From NCBI GenBank assembly GCA_963795795.1, contig CAWCJS010000006.1, positions 1 through 64,000 of the forward strand: a stretch of 64,000 bases of DNA. The letters run 5' to 3'. The notes beneath the pieces were generated by a model that was given only the letters and a program-made list of their open reading frames with translations, was not told the DNA's origin and ran no database searches. Shown piece after piece: positions 59,239-64,000 of this stretch. How positions within the stretch are numbered: position 1 is the first letter of the stretch; each line of letters begins with the position of its first letter. This stretch comes from Palsa-504 sp963795795. Lineage in GTDB: Bacteria; Actinomycetota; Actinomycetes; Streptosporangiales; Streptosporangiaceae. The translations under genes were made by a program, and so were the position numbers.

Positions 59239-59636
59239 CGGAGCCCCTCGGGATGGCGGCTGTCGACGCGGGCAGTAGCAGACCAGCGCACCTCGGCGGC
59301 CCAGCCGAGGCGCTGCAACATGCGGATCACCGCGGCGGAGATGTCAACCCGACCAGGGTCTGCGCCGGGGCGGGTGGCAAAAGGGCGGTGCGCCGGTATG
59401 GCCGTCGCACTCCCGGGTACTCAGATCCATGCCGGACATAGGGGCGCCTTCCTGCTTTCAGCAGCAAGGCGGGGTCTTGACCCGGCGGCTAGTTCACCAG
59501 TACCGGCGCCAACACTACGCCGAATACCCGCCCCGTGTCCTATCTCGGCCAGGCGGACGCCCCCGGCTGAATGCGCCATATTGCACCACCGATCTGCTGA
59601 CGGCTGGAGGCCGGCACGGAGGGTTGTCACGCCGGT
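59239..59636. other. intergenic containing repeat copy 2
   Basis: About 400 bases without a supported gene. It carries the second copy of the 75-nt repeat (59415-59489). Confidence 0.4.
59415..59489 (+). repeat. 75-nt interspersed repeat, copy 2
   Basis: About 87% identical to 33101-33174. The centre GCCTTCC-TGCTTTCAGCA-GCAAGGC folds into the same stem; differences fall largely outside the paired positions. Both copies are intergenic and in the same orientation. Confidence 0.6.
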
Positions 59637-60323
59637 TCAGGCAATGAACCGCGCTATCGCGACGTACTGGCAGGCCGCGGCTGCGCAGACGTAGGTATGA
59701 AAGACCTCGTGGTAGCCGAACACCGACGGATAAGGGTTAGGCCAGCGACGATGGTAGGAAAGCGCCCCGGCGGTATAGAGCAGGCCACCGGCGAGCATCA
59801 GTACCCCTGGCGCGACGCCCGCATGGATCCATACCCACGGCAGCGCAAGACCGGCTGCCCAGCCCAGCCCGACGAACGTCCCGCCGACCAGGCGCTCTGG
59901 TGCGTCCATCCACGTCAGGTGGATCGCAGCCGCGGCCAGGGTCAGCGTCCACATCACGATCAGGCAGGCCAGCCCGAAGGTGCCGGGAGTATCCAGGAGG
60001 AAGGCGGGAGTGGCCGTGCCGGCGATGAGGAAGAAGATCATCGCGTGATCCAGGCGCTGCAGGCGCCGCCTCCCGGCATCAGTCCAGGTACCGCGGTGGT
60101 ACAGCGCGCTGATCCCGAACAGCGCGCTCACGCTGGCTGAGTAGATCACCACAGCCATGGTCTGCCTGGCTCCGTGCGCGCGGGTCAGCAACAGCGGGCC
60201 GAGCACCAGCGACGCCCCGAAGCAGAGCAGGTGCAGCCAGCCGCGCAGGACGGGCTTGGCGTAGTAGACGCCGCGCCGGGCGTCGTAAAGCGGTTCCGCC
60301 GCCGGGGAGCCCGTGACGGTCAC
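59637..60323 (-). CDS. hemolysin III / PAQR-family membrane protein
   Basis: 228 residues with seven hydrophobic segments. Conserved metal-site motifs are SALYHRGTWTDAGRRRLQRL, DHAMIFFLIAGTATP and the final GYHEVFHTYVCAAAACQYVA (HxxxH). These are shared by bacterial YqfA/hemolysin III and adiponectin-receptor-like proteins, some of which act on sphingolipids or ceramides. It precedes a desaturase gene on the same strand at 57 bases, so both may tune membrane lipids. Confidence 0.9.
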   Translation of the reverse strand: MTVTGSPAAEPLYDARRGVYYAKPVLRGWLHLLCFGASLVLGPLLLTRAHGARQTMAVVIYSASVSALFGISALYHRGTWTDAGRRRLQRLDHAMIFFLIAGTATPAFLLDTPGTFGLACLIVMWTLTLAAAAIHLTWMDAPERLVGGTFVGLGWAAGLALPWVWIHAGVAPGVLMLAGGLLYTAGALSYHRRWPNPYPSVFGYHEVFHTYVCAAAACQYVAIARFIA

Positions 60324-60380
60324 CGTCGGCCTCCATCTCGCGTCGAGTCTCCGGACAGACCAGGTGGGTACGGATAGGCA

Positions 60381-61421
60381 TCAGTCATGACGGCAGGCGG
60401 CGGCTGCTCCAGCGCCGCTCAGGTGCTGGACGATCTGGCGGAATGACTCGACGAAGCCTTCTTCGCAGTAACCGAGATCGGTCTCGGCGCAGAAGTCCCT
60501 GACGACGCCCTGGACCCGTCGCAGGTTAGGCCGGGGCATCGACTCGAAAAGGTGATGCTCGATCTGGTAGTTAAGGCCGCCGAGCATGAAGGTGGTAAAC
60601 CAGCCGCCCCTGACATTCCGGGCCGTGACCACCTGGCGGCGGGCGAAGCCGGCCGTCGTTGCGGATTCGATGATCGGCATCCCCTTGTGGTTGGGCGCGA
60701 AGCTGATCCCCAGGTACACCGAGAAGACCGCCTGCTGCACGGCGACGAAGGCAAGTGCCTTGAGCGGGGAGAGCACCCACAGCACCACCGTCAGGTACAG
60801 CGCGGCATGCAGCGTGATCAGAGTGGCTTCTACCGCCGAGGCGCGGTCTCGTTGCTGCAGGAGCCGCTTGATCCCGAGTACGTGCAAGCCGACGCTTCGC
60901 AGCAGCATGAGCGGGAAGAAGAGCGGCGCCTGCCGGCGGGTCAGCCACAATGCGAGAGCGCTAGACGAGGCCAGGACGGGTCCCTCGCCGATGTCGGGGT
61001 CGCGGCCTACCTCGTTGGGATGCGCATGATGTGCGCTGTGCTTGGGCACCCACCAGCCAAAGCTCAGCCCGATGAGCGCGTTTCCCACGATGAGGCCGAG
61101 CACGCGATTGCGCTGCCGCGCGCCGAAAACCTGGTTGTGCCCCGCATCGTGGCCGAGGAAGCCCAGCTGGGTGAACATCATCCCCACCAGCGGAGCGACC
61201 GCGAGGGTCGTCCACGAGTTGCCGACCACGACGAACAGGGCCCATCCAGCGAAGAAGGCAAGGATCGTCAGGGTGATCTTCACCCGGTAGTAGTCTGGCC
61301 TGCGGTCGAGCAAACCCATCGCCCGTACCTGCCGCGCCAGTGCGCGAAAGCTAGCCGTCGAGGGATCAACGGCTGAGGCCGGGCCGGGCGGCAGGACAAG
61401 CAGGCCGGGTGCTGTGGTCAT
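60381..61421 (-). CDS. membrane fatty-acid desaturase, front-end type
   Basis: 346 residues from ATG 61421. Three histidine boxes are complete: His91-Asp-Ala-Gly-His95, KHSAHHAHPN (127-136) and QIEHHLF (286-292); Gln as first residue of the third box marks front-end (delta-5/6-like) desaturases. LGGLNYQIEHHLFESMPRPN is diagnostic. It would place a double bond in an acyl chain using a di-iron centre and a separate electron donor, as no cytochrome b5 domain is fused. Confidence 0.92.
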   Translation of the reverse strand: MTTAPGLLVLPPGPASAVDPSTASFRALARQVRAMGLLDRRPDYYRVKITLTILAFFAGWALFVVVGNSWTTLAVAPLVGMMFTQLGFLGHDAGHNQVFGARQRNRVLGLIVGNALIGLSFGWWVPKHSAHHAHPNEVGRDPDIGEGPVLASSSALALWLTRRQAPLFFPLMLLRSVGLHVLGIKRLLQQRDRASAVEATLITLHAALYLTVVLWVLSPLKALAFVAVQQAVFSVYLGISFAPNHKGMPIIESATTAGFARRQVVTARNVRGGWFTTFMLGGLNYQIEHHLFESMPRPNLRRVQGVVRDFCAETDLGYCEEGFVESFRQIVQHLSGAGAAAACRHD

Positions 61422-61799
61422 CGTCGCTCTGTCCTCCTGGGCGCCTGCCGAGCACACCGCTCGGGCTTACGTCGCCAGGGTCTGGAGCAACAGGGTCGCG
61501 GCCAGGGCCTACCCGCCACGACCGCACCTGCTCCTACGGTACATCCACTAGGCGGCCCCGCAAGGCCGACAAGTAAGCGGCGCGGCGGGGGTTGGCGGCC
61601 AGCACGCGGCTCAGGCCGTAGCACCACTGCCCGTTCGCACAAATTGAATTCTTTTTCTGCCGAACGAACCGTGGCGCCTGTCCCCCCGATGATCGAGGCT
61701 GCCTCGGCGGTACGACCGATGGCTCGGCCCGTGGCCGGTGCGGGGCCCGGTCGTCCGGGTCCCATACGGCACAATGAGAGCCAGCGCCGGGAGGTTGGC
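61422..61799. other. intergenic, divergent region
   Basis: About 380 bases between the desaturase and the small membrane genes. AAATTGAATTCTTTTTCTG at about 61640-61660 is the only AT-rich stretch and may be promoter DNA. No gene is supported. Confidence 0.4.
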
Positions 61800-62027
61800 A
61801 TGGCAAAGCATCCGCTCATCGGCTATCTCGTATGGCTGGTCCTGTTCGGCGCCGTGTTCGCCTGGGAGGGCCTCGCGCTGGCCCGGGTGACCGGCGTCCC
61901 CGCCCTCAGCGACGTCTTCCGCGTGATCATGCGCTATCCCGTCGGGCGGTGGGTGCTGTTCGCGTTCTGGCTGTGGACCGGCTGGCACTTCTTCGTCCGC
62001 GGCTGGCACTTCCTGCTCCGGGCGTGA
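61800..62027 (+). CDS. small membrane protein, DUF6186-like
   Basis: 75 residues from ATG 61800, with GGGAGG upstream. Two hydrophobic segments (LIGYLVWLVLFGAVFAWEGL and WVLFAFWLWTGWHFFVRGWH); the WTGWHFFVR ending is typical of small actinobacterial membrane proteins of this group. It ends four bases before the next gene, so they form a pair. Function unknown. Confidence 0.65.
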   Translation: MAKHPLIGYLVWLVLFGAVFAWEGLALARVTGVPALSDVFRVIMRYPVGRWVLFAFWLWTGWHFFVRGWHFLLRA

Positions 62028-62031
62028 GCTC

Positions 62032-62481
62032 ATGATGGCTCCGGCCGGGGTGCTCGCGCTGTCGTTGGCGGACCGCCAGTCCCTGGTGCCGATGGCCGCC
62101 GGTTACCTGATCCTCATGTCGGCGCTCGGCTTTGGCCTGCGCCGCCTGTACCGGCCACGGAGGACTCCGTCCGGCGCAGAAATGTGGCCGGATGGGAGGC
62201 GGACCACGCCTCCCGGCCCGGGGCAGCGCACCGGCTGGGCCGCGCTGGTCAGGCGCGTGGCCGGCACCGTCGCCGACGGCTACCTGCTGCTGATAGCCAT
62301 CGTGGTCGCCTACTACTTCGGTGTCGCCCGGGTCGGGCCCGGTTTCCTCGAGAGCGAGGTCACCGGCACGGCCCTACTGCTGGGACTGGCGACGCCGGTA
62401 TTCACCACCCTGTCCTGGCTGACCGAACGCCGACGGCACAGCAGAGCCCGCGTCCCCCGGAGAGGCCTCAGGCCCTGGTAG
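62032..62481 (+). CDS. small membrane protein, DUF6256-like
   Basis: 149 residues. Three or four hydrophobic segments: MAAGYLILMSALGFGLRRLY, then GYLLLIAIVVAYYFGVARVG and TALLLGLATPVFTTLSWLTE. It resembles the partner gene that commonly follows a DUF6186-like gene. The basic C-terminus is probably cytoplasmic. Function unknown. Confidence 0.65.
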   Translation: MMAPAGVLALSLADRQSLVPMAAGYLILMSALGFGLRRLYRPRRTPSGAEMWPDGRRTTPPGPGQRTGWAALVRRVAGTVADGYLLLIAIVVAYYFGVARVGPGFLESEVTGTALLLGLATPVFTTLSWLTERRRHSRARVPRRGLRPW

Positions 62482-62578
62482 GTCTGGTGCCTGCGGAGTA
62501 CTGTTTGGGGTGCAGACCTGAGGAATGCGCTACTGGGTCCAGACCCCGCCCCGGCTACTGTGGCAGAGGGCGGCGGTT

Positions 62579-63007
62579 ATGCGGGGTATACGACTCGAAA
62601 CCAGCGCGTGTGATGGTCATGTTGTCGTGGCCCTGCGCGGGGAACTGGATGTTAGCGGCGCGGCGGGCGTCGAGGCGGCCATCGCGGCCGAGGTGGTGCC
62701 GGGTCAGAGCCTGATCGTTGACATGTCGGCGCTTGACTTCATGGATTGCGCCGCACTGGGCGCCCTGCTGAGGGTGCAGGAGCTAGCCCGGAGCTTCGGC
62801 GGCGATGTGGTCTTGGCCGCGCCGGCGCGGCGTGCGCGGCGGCTCCTGGTCCTGAGCGGCCAGGATCAGGTGTTCCGGGTTCATCCCAGCGTGGAGGCTG
62901 CCGTCGTGAGCATCGCCAGCCGCCGGAGGCTGTACGCTGTCGCGGGGCCTGCGGTGAGTGCCGGACCTCCTGGGAGGGCAGCGCCGTTGGGTTCTGGTAC
63001 CGGGTGA
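62579..63007 (+). CDS. STAS-domain anti-anti-sigma-like protein
   Basis: 142 residues from ATG 62579. GHVVVALRGELDVSGAAGVE then LIVDMSALDFMDCAALGALL is the STAS fold. In SpoIIAA-type proteins the phosphorylated residue is Ser in DSSG; here the site reads DCAA, so it cannot be phosphorylated in the usual way and may bind its partner constitutively. It lies just before a GAF-ANTAR gene. Confidence 0.82.
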   Translation: MRGIRLETSACDGHVVVALRGELDVSGAAGVEAAIAAEVVPGQSLIVDMSALDFMDCAALGALLRVQELARSFGGDVVLAAPARRARRLLVLSGQDQVFRVHPSVEAAVVSIASRRRLYAVAGPAVSAGPPGRAAPLGSGTG

Positions 63008-63061
63008 TCGCGGCCGGGGCAGCGGCGGCCCTGGCGGACTCGCGGCGCGCCGGGAGGCGCA

Positions 63062-63807
63062 ATGACTGACCGCCGGACTCTGGTCGCGTGGGGGCTGCTG
63101 GCCGCGCACGCGGCCGGAGTCGGCCGGCGGGTGTCGGTCGCCGACGTGTGCGCGGTCGCGGTCAGGTCAGCTCAGCTGAGCGGGGCGTGGCTGGCGGCCG
63201 CGCGCGACGGTGAGCCGGATTTCGTGATGTGCGTGACGGATCTGGTCAGCGAGCAGCTGCCCGAACTTCAGCTGACCCTGGGAGAGGGGCCGTGCCACGA
63301 CGTGCTGGCGTCGGCCGCGCCGGTCCTGGCCGGCGACCTGGACGATGCGGAGTACAGCCGCCGGTGGCCCGCGTTCACCCCGGCCGCACGCCAGCTCGGC
63401 GCCGGGGCGGTTTTCGCGTTCCCGCTGATCGTCGGGGCGATCCGCGCCGGGGTGTTCGGCCTGTACCGCGGCTCGGCCGGCCCGCTGCCGGACCGGCAGC
63501 TCGGTGACCTGCTCATCCTGGCTGATATGGCCACCGTGATGCTGCTCGGCAGCGTCGACGGTGACGGGGGGGTCCAGGACGGGGCTGGGCTGGACGGGCA
63601 GGCGCCGGACCTGGCGCTGCACCGCGCCGAGGTCGATCAGGCCACGGGCATGCTGACGGTCCAGCTCGGCGTCTCCCCGGCGGAGGCGTTCGTCCGGCTG
63701 CGGGCTTACGCTTACTCCAGGACCGGCGTCTGGCGGAGGTGGCCGGCGACATCGTCGCCCGGCGCCTGCGGCTGCGCCAGGGTCCGGGTCAGGATGGCGG
63801 CCCATGA
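63062..63807 (+). pseudogene. GAF-ANTAR regulator, one frameshift
   Basis: ATG 63062 begins a GAF domain (SVADVCAVAVRSAQLSGAWL, then LTLGEGPCHDVLASAAPVLA and GAGAVFAFPLIVGAIRAGVF) followed by ANTAR (LHRAEVDQATGMLTVQLGVS, PAEAFVRLRAYAYS). At a CC pair (63717-63718) the frame must move: adding one C restores DRRLAEVAGDIVARRLRLRQ and a stop at 63805-63807. Otherwise full length, so possibly a sequence error. Confidence 0.75.
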
Positions 63808-63883
63808 CATATCCGACCGCGCTAGCTGTACTCTCTGGCAGCGCCACCGCGAGTCCCCCTGTCACAGGCGGAAGGTGATTCAG

Positions 63884-64000
63884 ATGGACACCCAGCTGCT
63901 ATCGGACACCTTCGTGGACCTGGCCGACACGATGGTCGCCGACTTCGACGTCATCGACTTCCTGCACATGCTCACCGACCGCAGCATCCGGCTCCTGCCC
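63884..64000 (+). CDS. GAF-type regulator, 3' end outside window
   Basis: ATG 63884 is preceded by GGAAGGTG. The visible 39 residues (LLSDTFVDLADTMVADFDVI, DFLHMLTDRSIRLLP) match the N-terminus of GAF-ANTAR proteins. It is the second such gene in tandem; the rest lies beyond the window. Confidence 0.75.
   Translation, partial: MDTQLLSDTFVDLADTMVADFDVIDFLHMLTDRSIRLLP

Noticed and set aside
1..64000. CRISPR arrays, tRNA, rRNA and known riboswitches
   Set aside because: No regularly spaced direct repeats, cloverleaf or conserved aptamer cores were found on reading both strands.

Overview
The window is high-GC DNA with the gene content of a soil actinobacterium: GAF-ANTAR proteins, large ATP-binding LuxR (LAL/MalT-type) regulators, an MmpL transporter, PPOX-fold proteins, a small DUF6186/DUF6256-like membrane pair, HAAS/PadR genes and many alpha/beta hydrolases. 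No rRNA, tRNA or CRISPR array was seen. The genus cannot be fixed from this stretch. The sequence opens on a poly-C run, and several otherwise well-conserved genes are each broken by one missing or extra base, mostly in or beside a short C or G run. Part of the apparent decay may therefore be sequence error.

Layout. 1-6.8 kb: end of a LuxR regulator, a broken nitrile hydratase operon (intact cobalt-type alpha, damaged beta and activator), an AhpD-like protein, a VOC relic, a PIN toxin-antitoxin pair with its own operator, and an SDR. 7-12 kb: a MocR-type regulator lacking the PLP lysine, divergent from an unusual two-gene unit: a Rieske domain fused to a ThDP enzyme, followed by a flavodoxin-like protein. 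12-14.5 kb: a recombinase relic, a frameshifted PPOX protein and an M24-fold protein without metal ligands. 14.9-27.9 kb: a long minus-strand series (LAL regulator, PspC, MmpL, lactonase-like MBL protein, hydrolases, NAD(P)-binding proteins, cupin, DUF302, aquaporin). 28-32.9 kb: an MFS carrier, a secreted protein, TetR and sigma-factor relics, small stress/membrane proteins and a TetR with paired operators. 33-38 kb: an ABC exporter, a frameshifted L,D-transpeptidase and a secreted ice-binding-type protein.

38.6-48.1 kb is the most coherent region. A LAL regulator (40937-43765) is surrounded by alpha/beta hydrolases, an SDR, a VOC protein and a quinone oxidoreductase relic. Five copies of one composite promoter, GTGCAGT-N8-GGATACC-N19/20-CAYRRT, occur here and I found none elsewhere. 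Each is oriented toward a hydrolase, an SDR, an oxidoreductase relic, or a hydrolase now separated from its promoter by a decayed ISKra4 element. This looks like a local regulon of the LAL protein.

48-64 kb: a QorB/HxlR pair, a CBS protein, a molybdopterin oxidoreductase, an AT-richer orphan gene, an IS630-like element whose inverted repeats enclose a PadR/HAAS pair, GAF-ANTAR proteins, a UPF0104 flippase-like protein, a hemolysin III homologue, a front-end desaturase, a small membrane pair and a STAS protein. The last gene runs off the window. An 87%-identical 75-nt hairpin-forming repeat occurs at 33.1 and 59.4 kb.
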